From: Anticarsia gemmatalis
Lineage: Eukaryota; Arthropoda; Insecta; Lepidoptera; Erebidae
Direction: 5' to 3'
DNA length: 64,000 bases
Assembly: GCF_050436995.1 (NCBI RefSeq)
Contig: NC_134745.1
Coordinates: forward strand, 1,302,001 to 1,366,000
In this document: piece by piece, positions 37,346 through 47,964 of the stretch
How positions within the stretch are numbered: position 1 is the stretch's first letter
Layout: each line of letters opens with the position of its first letter
The notes under the pieces: generated by a model
The model's database searches: none
Told to the model about the DNA's origin: nothing
Seen by the model: only the letters and a program-made list of their open reading frames with translations
Made by a program: the position numbers and the translations under genes

Positions 37346-37575
37346 TGACTGCCTCTGTGGCGCAGTGGTTTAGGTCGCCACGCCGATACCACTGCAACGG
37401 GAGGTCGTGGGTTCGATTCCCACACGGGACAATTATTTGTGCGATCCACAAATAATTGTTTCGGGTCTGGTTGTGCTTTGTGTCCGTTGTTTGTATGTTT
37501 GTAAAAAGTCCCCGCGACACAAGAGCAATTCTTAGTGCGGGAGTTGTCTTTTTAAAAACAAAACAAACAAACAAT
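37346..37575 (+). repeat. tRNA-derived SINE, full-length-like copy C
   Basis: It starts TGACTGCCTCTGTGGCGCAG, has box B GTGGGTTCGATTCCCACACG, the complete body (TGCGATCCACAAATAATTGT, GTTTGTATGTTTGTAAAAAG), the terminal CAATTCTTAGTGCGGGAG, and an A-rich tail AAAACAAAACAAACAAACAA. It is the most complete copy of the family in the window. Overlapping open frames on both strands are translations of the SINE and not genes. Confidence 0.92.
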
Positions 37576-38062
37576 TTATACTATCAATAAGTAACAATCG
37601 TCAATTCGTCCATTACTGTGTACGACGCGGCGACTAGCGGCTGTACGTCCAACAATTTAGTCCTAATTTACCGACCGTTAAGAATCAGACGTCGATTGAT
37701 TCGCTCCACCAATTACTTGAGTCATGTGACGAACGCCACCGGTGATAATATGGCGATATCTTAATGTGTATTGTGAATAACGGCTTTCGTTTAGTTTGTG
37801 AATGGTTTCTTTACTTTATCATGTGACTTAATAGTTCAATACTCAAAGTAAGTACATGCATATGCCTTGTTCCCATAGAAGTAGGTAGAGACCAAAGACA
37901 ATCCTCACAAAATTCCTTGCTTCATTCACATCCATACAGGACCGCCATAAAGGTAGTAAGTAGTACTTACTAAAGAATTTGTAATGCGCCCTAACCAGCT
38001 GCGTTTGTTTGTAGCTGATAGTGAAATGGTAAGGGGTTAATATAAGGGGGCCTTATTTACAG
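37576..38062. other. Non-coding DNA, nothing recognised
   Basis: The stretch includes a moderately GC-rich segment at 37615-37740 (GTACGACGCGGCGACTAGCG), which was not identified. No gene supported. Confidence 0.35.
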
Positions 38063-38265
38063 TAAAGCCCTTCTCCCATTACGATACGCCCGCGCGACTC
38101 TAGTCTCGGAGACTAGTCGCCACGAAGTATCTCACATACATTTGTATGGAGACTACCAGTATCGTAATGTGAGAGTCTCCATACAAATGTATGTGAGATA
38201 CTTCGTGGCGACTAGTCTCCGAGACTAGAGTCGCGCGGGCGTATCGTAATGGGAGAAGGGCTTTA
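38063..38265. repeat. 203-bp inverted repeat with matching 91-nt arms
   Basis: The left arm, 38063-38153, begins TAAAGCCCTTCTCCCATTAC, and the right arm, 38175-38265, ends GTAATGGGAGAAGGGCTTTA. Reading inward by eye I found no mismatch between the arms. The 21-base spacer TACCAGTATCGTAATGTGAG+A repeats part of the arm sequence (TATCGTAATG). The arms contain a nested palindrome, TAGTCTCCGAGACTA, and a GCGCGGGCG block. It encodes nothing. A recently inserted MITE or a fold-back element is the likely explanation; no clear target duplication is visible. Confidence 0.9.
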
Positions 38266-39099
38266 TTGGTTATCAAATAAACAACTCTAATTAAGGAATT
38301 TATTCGTTAATATTCTTAAAAGTAGACCCGAAATTTACCTGTCAAATACAACAAAACAAACAGAACGACAAACACGTTTGCTATTACAATAGACTCTACA
38401 ACAAATCCCATACATAAAACAAGATTTCTACACTTAAAAAAAGGGTTTAGTTATAAACCCAAGATCTTTTCATTTACATCTTAATACACTTATACTCCAC
38501 TCCCAAAAAAAACTATAAACTTACTCACAGTACTCTATCCCTGCACTTTATTAAAATCATACTAAAAAGATATAACCTATATTCTTCGAAACCCCTCCGT
38601 CATGATACATTATGGGGGGAGATTCCCTTCATTTTTCACAGTATTATTCAGAGCAGGAAGCGGCGAGGCTCCGGCGCCTTTGTAGCCGTAGTTTATAGTG
38701 CGTTTTACGTGAATATCGCGCAGATATGACGGAAGAGACACGTTTTAACATCCTTTGATACACTGGTAACGATAGAAGGATAGAGAATGTTTTAGTTCCG
38801 GGGTTTAATAGTACTGTAGTTAATGACAACGGTTTACTGTTTTAATGGCGGTAATGATAAACTTTGTTGCTACTTCCAAATTTCTATGGATCATTATAAA
38901 GGAAAATAATATGGGGGCCCACCCAATGTAGTGGATTTGGAACTACTTTCTCATTCTGAGAGTAGACCTATTCCCAAAAATTAAACATTAATCGGTATAA
39001 TTTAATATAATGATTATTTATTTACGAAACTGTGTTTTATAATTCCTTTTTTTTCAAAAGGAATCATCGCACCAACGAATAATTTAAACTGGATATATG
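38266..39099. other. AT-rich DNA, nothing recognised
   Basis: No supportable gene. The 61-codon minus-strand frame at 38644-38829 has no motif. Confidence 0.35.
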
Positions 39100-39235
39100 G
39101 TTGTGGGCTCAGCCTTCCTTACACTCTCCCTCCATTTCGCCTTATCTTTGACGTCGTCTTCCTCAACCTCACATGCCTTCATATCTCGCCGCAACACTTC
39201 TGTCCACGTGATCTGGGGTCTTTGCCTAACTAGCC
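39100..39235 (-). pseudogene. C-terminal remnant of a non-LTR retrotransposon polyprotein
   Basis: The minus strand is open over about 45 codons, reading RPQITWTEVLRRDMKACEVE followed by EDDVKDKAKWRESVRKAEPT and a TAA shortly after. The pattern RP…W.E.L.RDM…C.V…D…D.AKWR…RKA.PT is the conserved C-terminal tail of the reverse-transcriptase polyprotein of RTE/BovB-like and related LINEs in insects. The reverse-transcriptase core is absent upstream, so only the tail remains. It has no function now; its clean frame suggests it is not ancient. Confidence 0.75.
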
Positions 39236-41014
39236 ATTTAAAAACAATTTAAAAAAAGCCTTTCAAGCCGTGAAAACGTTTCACCAGTTATTTATTTTTA
39301 TAGGTACATAAAAAACCTAATCGTTAACTTGTAAGGTTCTTGTAAGTTTTTTTGCACTGTAACTAAATATGAGTTCCTTCTCAACAGGAGGTATCAAAAT
39401 AAATAACTTGGTTTCATAGAATGTTATCGCATCGGTAGTCTTCTATCATGGTGTTTGAAACTTGCGGAAACCATAAAAACTTGCAAACAATTCCCATAAA
39501 AACTATATCACATGAATTAAGTAGTAGGTAAGAGAAAAGTTTTACTAAGCAGTCTTAAGGGCGAAATTTAATAGGCCTGGTAAATGATAATAGAGTTGTT
39601 ACTTATTACTTAAGCTACAAATAGATCAGGATGGTGGTATTTAGATGTGCCCTTATAATATTGGTAAAGTTTTCAAAGACAAATATTCAGTGCGGGACCT
39701 GTCTTTTTGCTACTGATAGTATTCTTTAGTTTACTCAAATCCTATTATTAATAATATTGCAACATAATAGTTTTAAAGGTCCTAAAATTTTCATTTAGAT
39801 CTTTTTATTTCCCATTAATTTGTTTGCTCCTCTTTCCATAAGTTCTTAACGACTGCAGCAATTTATAGAAAAGTTTAGCAAATGACGTCCCAGAGGAAAA
39901 TACAGGCTATTGTTTACGTAATCACAATGACATGGTCCCTACGAAAAAAGAAAAATTATACAACCTCTTCACACAACATTACATTCCATTAAAAGTTAAC
40001 AACTACCCTTAAACTTTAAACTGTTATCCTAAAGGACACAGAAAGACAGCAAACTTAATTACGCAATCGTATACGACCAGCCATCAAGACCTCTGCTGCA
40101 GGCCACGTTTCTTTGTAAAAGTATTCAGTGGTGAACAATGTGGGGATTATCAGGGGTCATCTTAGAGTGGCGGGGGAAGATGGATGAGGGTGTCAACAAA
40201 AGGGTGTGTTGCCAACGATCGGTGTCCGGTTAGATTGTGGTCTTAGGTCAAAGAAATAACGCAGATGTGGTAGTTATAAATAGTAGAGAAATGTCATAAA
40301 GTATTTTTAATAGTTTCGTATGACTTTTGAGGAATTAGAAAAATTGCTAAATTGCAAAAATACCACTGTTGTAATACTGATTTTAATCTACTGTTCGGCT
40401 AAAGCAAACACTGTTAGGAATCTGAATATGACTAATTAAGAGTAAGGTTCAGTAATTTATTGACTTACTTGATCAACATTTTTCACTAATCATTTTAAAA
40501 CAAATTGGCAACTTACAGGTTTAATTATCTTCTAATAAACTTAAGTAGGTATTATTATTAATATGTATTTAAAATATAATATTTTAACTTAACATCACAT
40601 CCCTTTTCCTTCATCTATGTTTGTAACAGATAATGTACTACGTTTTAAAGTGGTTGATGCCAACGTTAAAACGTTTGCTTTACAGTATTGTATTGTTGTA
40701 TTGTTACAACAGATTGATGAACTGACTGAGATAAATTGTAGCACTATAGAAGAAACCCGTGCATTCTTCCAAGACTTGGGCTGTGGATTCTTAGTAATGG
40801 GAAATGAGGTGGGTGAGGTAACCATTATGTGGGCACTGTGACCAGCTACCTATAGTAGAAAATTTCGGTTCCATGAATCAATTTTCTACATGAGCAACCA
40901 ATACGATGCATGTGTCAAATATAGCTATTAAACATTTTAGATTTTTATAGATATCTAAAATGATGGGGTTGAGATTTTTTTTTAAAGGTCGAAAGCATAA
41001 AATCATAAGCCACT
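39236..41014. other. AT-rich DNA, nothing recognised
   Basis: Two overlapping opposed frames at 40595-40841 were considered; neither has motifs. A scrap AGTGCGGGACCTGTCTTTTT at about 39691 resembles the SINE 3' end. No gene supported. Confidence 0.35.
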
Positions 41015-41115
41015 CTTTTCAAATTCAAATTCAAAATATAAATATACGTAATTTTTTTACAAAGTATTTGAAATAGTCATATGTTCTTTGACCGTTTCGG
41101 AAAAGGTTTGCTCGT
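41015..41115 (-). repeat. 3' end remnant of a non-LTR retrotransposon
   Basis: The plus strand begins CAAATTCAAATTCAAAATAT, then ACAAAGTATTTGAAATAGTC and GTTTGCTCGTGAGAAGAG. The inverted short-repeat tail and the following block resemble those at 13971 and 26472. Boundaries are approximate. Confidence 0.5.
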
Positions 41116-42756
41116 GAGAAGAGACTTTACTCTGGACCCCCTAGTCTAGTGCATTTGTGTGTATTCCACAGCGTATTTTAGCGTAGACAAGAAATTCGCT
41201 CCTCATGCAAATGGTGTAAATGTGATCTAATCAGTTAAATTAAAGTAAAAGTCTAGAAAAGTAAGGCGGCAGTATCCCTTTTTACGAGTGCCAGTTTTAC
41301 GATGAACAAACGAGCTATTAAATTAATTCATGCTGTTCTAAACAATAAAGTGCTAAACTCCTTACTTAATTAGAAACGTGACATTCCCATGGTTGCTGTA
41401 GTCTTACAAATAATTCAAGACTGGAGGACCTGAAATGACTTGGATACTACTTTTCTATCAATACTATAGAGTTGAGGCTTGTGTTACCGCGCTAAATGTA
41501 ACTATGAAATTTCCTGAAAGCTAGATTTCAAATCATGACACTGGCCGTGGTTGCAGGCTGACTTAACCGAGACTATGTATTAGTAGGCCAAATCAATTCA
41601 AAATATTTGTTCTATGTTTAAAAAGGAATTTACGGTCACCCTTGTTATAGTTGTCATCACGAATGAGTCTGGATACACCTCAAAAATGGTTTGTTCTAGC
41701 ATTACCAGTATTAATGATAATCATCACACCATTACTACCAATTTGCTACTTAAAGCTTATAACTCGTCTATACGCGATCGGGTAAAAATATACAAAACAC
41801 CATCAAACCAAAATAAACACCCACAGTCCTTTTCATCACAGGCAAAAAGGGACAAAACATAAGGTCCACAAACAAACACCACAACATACAAACATACATA
41901 CATACATGCATACATACATGTGTGTACCTCATCTCATTAAGCAGAATACGGGGTCGTGACACGTTGTATGGAAATGTGTTTAAATACCCCTTCCATCTTT
42001 ATACAAGAGTTAAAAGTAATTTGGAAGATAGAAGACTTTGTTGCTTGACGAATGGCACTTTAGAGTTTTTAAGAGGTTTTATAATGTCCTGTGTGACTAC
42101 ACTTGTGTGAGGTTAAACTATTTGTCAGACGATAAGCCATTATGTATAAAATTCTACTGCTGTTATAAAACATATGTTCCCGCCGTGTCTGTCAATCCGT
42201 TTGCAATAGATATACGAACTCCTGCTCAAATCACCGAAGGGTGCAGCGAGTATACAGAGTGATTCATAAGAATGGTTTTCAAAATCGATGGGTCCGAATT
42301 TGGACAAGTAGGTATCGGGACTAAAAAGTCTATAATCTATTCGATTCAACTTTATATTCTAAATCCTATAAACATAACGTAGCAACATCACTCACGCACT
42401 CACAAATCTTTTTTTATCACAGTATTTTAAAATTCATAAAACTAGGTTCCCATTTTGAATGGAAATGCAAATTCAGAAGTGGGTCACAAAACTGCGTATA
42501 CAGCAAAAACATTTATATTCTAGCGATATTTTTGTTAAACTAAAGTGATGAATGGTATGAAACATGGTATGAAACAGTGAACGGGTGGAACGGATGAATA
42601 CATATTGCGTAGTTCATCCATTTCATGCAATTCAATGTATCGGATAGATTTTCAGTTTTGATTTCGATACGATTCAATAGTTTTTTTGTTCTGTATTTGT
42701 GTATTTCCTTTTGTATTGTGATACTGTTGATTGATTCTGTGTCTCACTTTTATAAA
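41116..42756. other. AT-rich DNA with a CATA microsatellite
   Basis: A short imperfect (CATA)n run occupies about 41886-41922. No gene is supported; the frames at 41614-42349 overlap each other on both strands and lack motifs. Confidence 0.35.
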
Positions 42757-43214
42757 TACAGGGTGTCCCAAAACTCAACGATAATCCGAGACAGGATGAA
42801 AGGCCAAGTCATACCGGTTATAGGAAAAAAAAAAATCCATATCACTTAGTTCAGCAATAATAGACACTTTTCAAAAAAGTTGAAATTCCACACCCTTGGT
42901 CGCATTTTCAAGTCCTGTGATCACCAATGTCACAATTTCACTGTGATTTTTTGAATTTCGTGATCTTCATTAAATATGCTATTACTCGTAAAACAAATTA
43001 ATGCACAAAACATTGTTAATTTAATAAAAAAAGTTAAGTTTTAGTGAGTCATAATTCTCAAAAATATCGTTAGTTAACTTTGACGCTTCATATTGAAAAA
43101 AAAATGTACTACACTACCCTTGGCAAGTTATTCCAAAAGTTGGCGCATTTAATCAAGATTTCAAAATGGTGTAACACTTGCCACTTTTCTTGCCATTAAA
43201 AATGTTATTTTTAT

Positions 43215-43502
43215 TTGAACGAAGAGTATTCTCGCAAATGGATCGGACGCAGTGGTACAACTTTATGGCATCCTCGTTCTCCCGATCTAAATCCAGTAGA
43301 TATTTTTTACTGGGAATACATAAAAGAAAAAGTCTATTCAAAATCAATACAAAATCTATCAGAACTTCGCCAGAAAATTTACACAGCGTCAGAAGAATTA
43401 AATGCAAGGAATTTTGCTTGACTGGTGCAAAGGTCTTTTGTAAGGCGTTGCAGAGTCTGTATTCGTGCCAGAGGAAAACAATTTGGAATTACTTTAGTTT
43501 AA
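43215..43502 (+). pseudogene. Transposase C-terminal remnant, left arm
   Basis: The frame contains HPRSPDLNPVDIFYWEYIKE, the region around the third catalytic acid of Tc1/mariner DD(E/D) transposases, followed by KVYSKSIQNLSELRQKIYTA. A TGA at 43419-43421 interrupts it. Reading past the TGA the same frame continues for 26 codons (FVRRCRVCIRARGKQFGITL) to a TAA at 43500-43502. The TGA is therefore an internal nonsense mutation, probably CGA to TGA. Upstream catalytic residues are absent. Inactive. Confidence 0.85.
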
Positions 43503-43606
43503 GGAGAATAATTAAATAAGAACGATGGTTCGCTCATTGTTTTTTTTTTTAATTATTATTACCTATTATGTTTATTACATTAAATATCTGTTATGGACTG
43601 ACTCAA

Positions 43607-43930
43607 TTACGTCTTTACTAAAAATAATTGCTTTCCTCTGGTACGAATACAGGCTCTGCAACGGCGTACAAAAGATTTTATCACCAGTCAAGCAAAATTC
43701 TCTGCATTAATTTCTTCTGACGCTGTGTCAATTTTCTGGCGAAGTTCTGATAGATTTTGTATTGATTTTGAATAGACTTTTTCTTTTATGCATTCCCAGT
43801 AAAAAATATCTACTAGATTTAGATCGGGGGAACGAGGATGCCATAAAATTAACCACTGCTTCCGATCCATCTGCGAGGATACTCTTCGTTCAAATAAAAA
43901 TAACATTTTTAATGGCAAGAAAAGTGGCAA
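43607..43930 (-). pseudogene. Transposase C-terminal remnant, right arm
   Basis: This is the inverted duplicate of the left-arm remnant. It reads HPRSPDLNLVDIFYWECIKE, so the P before V is replaced by L, then KVYSKSIQNLSELRQKID. It has the identical TGA at 43688-43690, and past it FVRRCRACIRTRGKQLF to a TAA at 43607-43609. Because both arms share the nonsense mutation, it predates the inversion or was copied between arms. The two tails then diverge (ITLV versus FLVKT), marking where arm similarity fades. Confidence 0.85.
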
Positions 43931-44356
43931 GTGTTACACCATTTTGAAATCTTGATTGATTGTGCCAACTTTTGGAATAATTTGCCAATGGTAGTGTGGT
44001 ACATTTTTTTTTCAATATGAAGCGTCAAAGTTAACTAACGATATTTTTGAGAACCATGACTCACTAAAACTTAACTTTTTTTATTAAATTAACAATGTTT
44101 TATGAATTAATTTGTTTTACGAGTAATAGCATATTTAATGAAGATCACGAAATTCAAAAAAACAAAGTGAAATTGTAACATTGGTGATCACAGGACTTGA
44201 AAATGCGACCAAGGGTGTAGAATTTCAACTTTTTTGAAAAGTGTCTATTATTGCTGAACTAAGTGATATGGTTTTTTTTTTTATTTTTCTTAGAACCGGT
44301 ATGACTTGGCCTTTCATCCTGTCTCGGATTATCGTTGAGTTTTGGGACACCCTGTA

Positions 44357-46037
44357 TATATGGAGTTTTTAAAGTGATGTCCAGTTAATTATTTATATAT
44401 TTACGCATTGATGTTTTTCTTTACCTAACCTGCATCAGTGTCCCACTACTGGGCAAGAGATTTACGTAGAGTTTCTAGATAATTTAAATTTAAAGTAGAA
44501 CCTGAATGAAGACATTACTTTTTGAAGTTTTGGTCAAATTAAGGATCGTCGTATTCCAAAATTCCAAGAAAGATAGCAATTCTAAAAACTTGCTCAATTT
44601 TAAGTTTATTTCTATTAAAAACATTGAGAAGATAATATTTCAGGCGTTCCCACGCGATTCATTTACCAACAGTAAATCATTTGTTTAATGACACAAATGA
44701 GCGGCAATAACTTAAAAATTGAAGATATTTAAGGCAGTGACGTAAATTTTATCATTTCATCTTTGTTGTCGTAAAAATAGCAGTGCACAGACAATGCAAT
44801 GTGAGTTCAAGGTTAATTGATAACATCTATAAAGTTCTTATTATAAGCCATGATAAGAAAGTAAATAAAAGCGGAGGAACGACGCGACTGCATTCAGGAC
44901 AATTCAAAGGCACAGTGATCGGTAATCTTAATGTTGAAAAACATATTAAGAAAATAATATCTGGAAAAGAATAACTTTTTGGCAAGACCCAAAATCGCCA
45001 AGAAACTTCTCAAAACCACAGGAACCCCAAATAGCCCAAAAGCTAAACATTTGTCCTTATAACACAACACAAGTTCTATAAAATCGCCTGTAGAAGTAGT
45101 AATTAATTAATACCAAAGATAAAAATCTGCAAAACCAAATACATTTTACCATCACTCACGTATTCAATATTTCCACAAATCTTTTCTAGAAAAAAAAAAC
45201 ATCATATTATAAAAACACTACACATTGTTATAAAACGGGAGTGCTTTTAAAAGCATTTTAGAGTACCTCGCATGTGATATAATCGAATTGATTAAAGCCT
45301 ACGCTCTGCAGTGAAATAACAGGTGAACGTTGGTGCTAAAATAATATACCAATAAATATAGCTTTCCACGGATACTTTTTTTCGGTGATACCGTGTTTTT
45401 GTTGCTTTTCATTATTGCACTAAGTATAAATGCGTAACTACTGATGCGAAATATACTTACACAGAATTTTCTGTTCGAAATTTACAAATATTTCAGGGAG
45501 TTCTTTCCCCTTCTGGGAAAGGGTCTCCTCCGAAACGAGAGAGTGGTTAGGCCTAAGTTCACCACGCTGGCACGCTAAATTAATTGTCACTAATATATTG
45601 TTTACAAACCATTGGAATTTGATCATTCAAGTATAAAAGTGTTACCAATTGATCAATGAATCCCAATGGCCACGAATGACGACAAACCGTCAAGTGCCGC
45701 AGCAAACTATCGATTGAGCTCGTCTTGTCAAGTCTATCGTCCATTGATTGGTGTACTGCTAGAAACACCTAAATTAATCTATATCTATATATTATACATT
45801 ATACATGTAAATAAAATTGAATCACTGAAATGTATATACGCGCATAACTTTTTAACAACTTAACTGGATAATATTTTTTTTATATGTTTTTAACCATCGG
45901 GACAAGGTGTGTATATATAGGATCGATGTTATCAAAATTCCCACGGGAAGTGAAATTAATAGGATAAAATTGCACCATACCCGGACGAAGACGGGCCAGT
46001 CCGCTAGTTCTAAATAATATAAAGTCAAACCACTCAC
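44357..46037. other. Presumed intron DNA next to exon B
   Basis: On the minus strand this follows the GTGAGT donor of the exon at 46038-46397. Two scraps of the interspersed repeat are present: CATCAGTGTCCCACTACTGG at about 44433, and GGGAAAGGGTCTCCTCCGAA with a later CACCACGCTGG at 45515-45570. No further transporter exon was recognised. Confidence 0.45.
46032..46037 (-). promoter_or_regulatory. 5' splice site (GTGAGT) of exon B
   Basis: On the minus strand the sequence reads GATAAGACG then GTGAGTGG, directly after the codon for Thr-120. It is at the same protein position and phase as the donor at 18989-18994. Confidence 0.85.
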
Positions 46038-46397
46038 CGTCTTATCCAGCAACCAGCTAGCAGGAAATATCAAAGGCACATAGCAAATCATGTACACCAT
46101 TGACGTCCACGACACAGCATTGCTCGATACTCCATAATACTTCACTATCACATCCTGAATGATGGTATACTGAGTCCATTGCATGCCATTCGAGGCCGAG
46201 TATATCACAAACATGCCTAGTATCACCCAGCGAAGTTTCCTCACTTTGTACATCTTCAGTCCAGATTCTGGATCGAAGCCGTCCATGACGCTGCCTGCTA
46301 TGGAACTGCGTCTGGATGAGTCGTCTGGGTAGAGTAGTTTTGGAGTTGTGGGCTCTGAAGGCTGTCTTGGCCTGTGGGCTAAGTCTTTTTGCGTCAT
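46038..46397 (-). CDS. First coding exon of an FLVCR-like MFS transporter (exon B)
   Basis: This is a partial gene: 120 codons from ATG (46395-46397) to a phase-0 junction at 46038, followed by GTGAGT. Residues 1-55 are hydrophilic, with proline- and serine-rich stretches (RPRQPSEPTTPK, DDSSRRSS). Residues 57-80 (GMFVIYSASNGMQWTQYTII) are membrane segment 1, and residues 96-117 (WTSMVYMICYVPLIFPASWL) segment 2. Over the last 65 residues I count 48 identities with the exon at 18995-19312, and both share GSVMDG in the tail. Family reasoning is as for that exon: FLVCR-like MFS carriers associated with haem or choline. An in-frame TAA lies 27 bases upstream, but a possible splice acceptor (TACAG/AAGC) lies between it and the ATG, so the leader may be spliced. 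Whether this is a separate gene or an alternative first exon of the 19-kb one cannot be decided here. Confidence 0.87.
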
Positions 46398-46416
46398 TTT
46401 GAAGTAGGCTTGCTTC

Positions 46417-46421
46417 TGTAC
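46417..46421 (-). promoter_or_regulatory. Possible 3' splice acceptor upstream of exon B ATG
   Basis: The minus strand reads AGTTAAGTACAG then AAGCAAGCC, 20 bases before the ATG. The AG could be an acceptor for a distant 5' UTR exon such as the one proposed at 52211. The polypyrimidine tract is poor, so this is tentative. Confidence 0.3.
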
Positions 46422-46904
46422 TTAACTTAAGCTCAATATAAGGTGGATAATGTGTTTTATCCGTGCGTTTTTAGGTTAGGAATATTTTTTTTTGTGAAGC
46501 GATTTTTGGGATTCACTGATATAAGAGTTTTATGTAACTTATCAAAGGTACCTTAGTATCTGTTACTTATTATAAAGTTTTTATCACTTTTCCACTAAAA
46601 AGTTAGTCTTTTTCACTTGTAAAAATTGTTTCCTTTTCACTAAATTTAGTTTATTCACTTGAAGTTTTAAGACACTTGTTTCACTTATCACTTTATTGTT
46701 TGGTCCCAATTTCGTTGTAATATGTCTCAATACGTATCAATTGTCTGTAAATTCAGTCTTTTTTAAACACTGAAAGTTGAAAGTATAAAATAGTTTCACA
46801 GGAATGACAAGGTTGTCAATAAATTCAGTTTAAGCAGTGATGATAAGGTGCTATTAGTCTTTTTCTAATTTATATTGGATTACTCTCAATAGTAATCTGG
46901 ACTA

Positions 46905-47015
46905 TGGTAACATTCCCGGTATATGGCAATAGGCTCGCACCCTATTGCTCGGGACTAAAATTGTAAATAGTGAAACGTATGTGTATTTCATACACCTCTG
47001 CCTACAGCCTCTTGT
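46905..47015 (+). repeat. SINE-like repeat tail (GGCAATAGGCTCGC)
   Basis: CTATGGTAACATTCCCGGTA then TATGGCAATAGGCTCGCACC and CCTATTGCTCGGGAC match the block found at about 5765-5840 inside the second SINE family. No tRNA-like head is present here, so it is a 5'-truncated copy. Confidence 0.5.
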
Positions 47016-47663
47016 ATAACAGGAGCGATATTATAGTATGTAATATAAATTAAATACAAACTGGGTTATCCTGACGTCATACTGATAAAAACATTTTTAT
47101 TTACCTGTTATTGGATTGGACAACATTTATTAAATAAAAATATGTTATCCAGGAAAAATATAATCAAAACCTAACAAAATTGAACGCTCTGCTCAGGTTT
47201 ATCAATCAATCAGTTTCTGTAATAAGATGGATTTATTTTACTTTGAGCGGACTTAATTTATTTACTTTCTTTATATTTTTTCTTTCAATTTGGTACAGTC
47301 TGGAGCAAAAATACACATACACCTTTTCTCTTTTGGTTATGAGCAGAGACAAACATAAATATGCGTAGTTTTACAGGAATCGAAAGCAAGAACTGCCAAA
47401 ATAAAATGATAATCTAAGATTTTACTGAAAAGTCTTAAGGCAATTATATACACTGCAGGCACGTTTTTTTCCGCAAGTCTTGAAGTCCAGAAAAATTGTG
47501 CACTATACAGGTCTATCCCCACAAATTTGGGTCTACCAGCAGAGGCATATCTGCTATTCAATGCACAGTAGACTAGAGTGTGTGTGACGCACAAAGACTG
47601 TGATGTCACCACTTTCAATAGCATCTAAGGTTTATCTACTATCATTTAAACTACAACACATAA
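47016..47663. other. AT-rich DNA, nothing recognised
   Basis: No supportable gene. The 95-codon minus-strand frame at 47337-47624 has no motif or partner exon. Confidence 0.35.
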
Positions 47664-47719
47664 CACCCGCGATACAAATGCAATTCTTAGTGTGGGAGTA
47701 GTTTAAAAAAAAAAAAAAA
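47664..47719 (+). repeat. 3' terminal scrap of the tRNA-derived SINE
   Basis: CACCCGCGATACAAATGCAA then TTCTTAGTGTGGGAGTAG is the terminal part of the SINE family at 37346, followed by a run of A with one T-rich interruption, the expected tail. The head and body are missing. Confidence 0.7.
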
Positions 47720-47964
47720 ATATTTTAACTACAACCACTGTAGCATACTTCAAAAGAAAATCCTTAACACTCTTTAAACCAGCAATTTTAACTTCACAAT
47801 TCGTTTTAATTAAACTGTAAAACACTAACACATTTTCTTTAGCTATCATGAACAATTACTGAAACAATACGTCTCGATACTAATTAGTACACGACATCAA
47901 GACGAATGATTGCATGATCTATAGTGAATGCACAACAGGTAAACAATACAGTCTTCAACAGGTT

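Larger units (their letters stand above)
42759..44354. mobile_element. Fold-back Tc1/mariner-type element, 1.6 kb
   Basis: Ends are CAGGGTGTCCCAAAACTCAA and its exact inverted complement TTGAGTTTTGGGACACCCTG, flanked by TA on both sides (42757-42758 and 44355-44356), the target duplication of the Tc1/mariner superfamily. The inverted repeats do not stop at the termini: about 730 bases of each arm (42759 to about 43490, and about 43630 to 44354) are near-identical in inverted orientation, joined by about 130 AT-rich bases. Each arm carries the same transposase C-terminal segment, pointing inward. The N-terminal DNA-binding half and the first catalytic aspartates are missing in both arms, so the element is non-autonomous. 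Confidence 0.9.

Noticed and set aside
37084..37574. Minus-strand proteins containing CGNRTHDLPLQWYRRGDLNH-like segments
   Set aside because: Such sequence is a well-known false translation of the tRNA-derived SINE box B region; the frame coincides with the SINE at 37346-37575.
43153..43519. Independent protein genes on both strands in the 43.2-43.9 kb region
   Set aside because: The frames are inverted duplicates of one transposase tail and its antisense shadows within the fold-back element.
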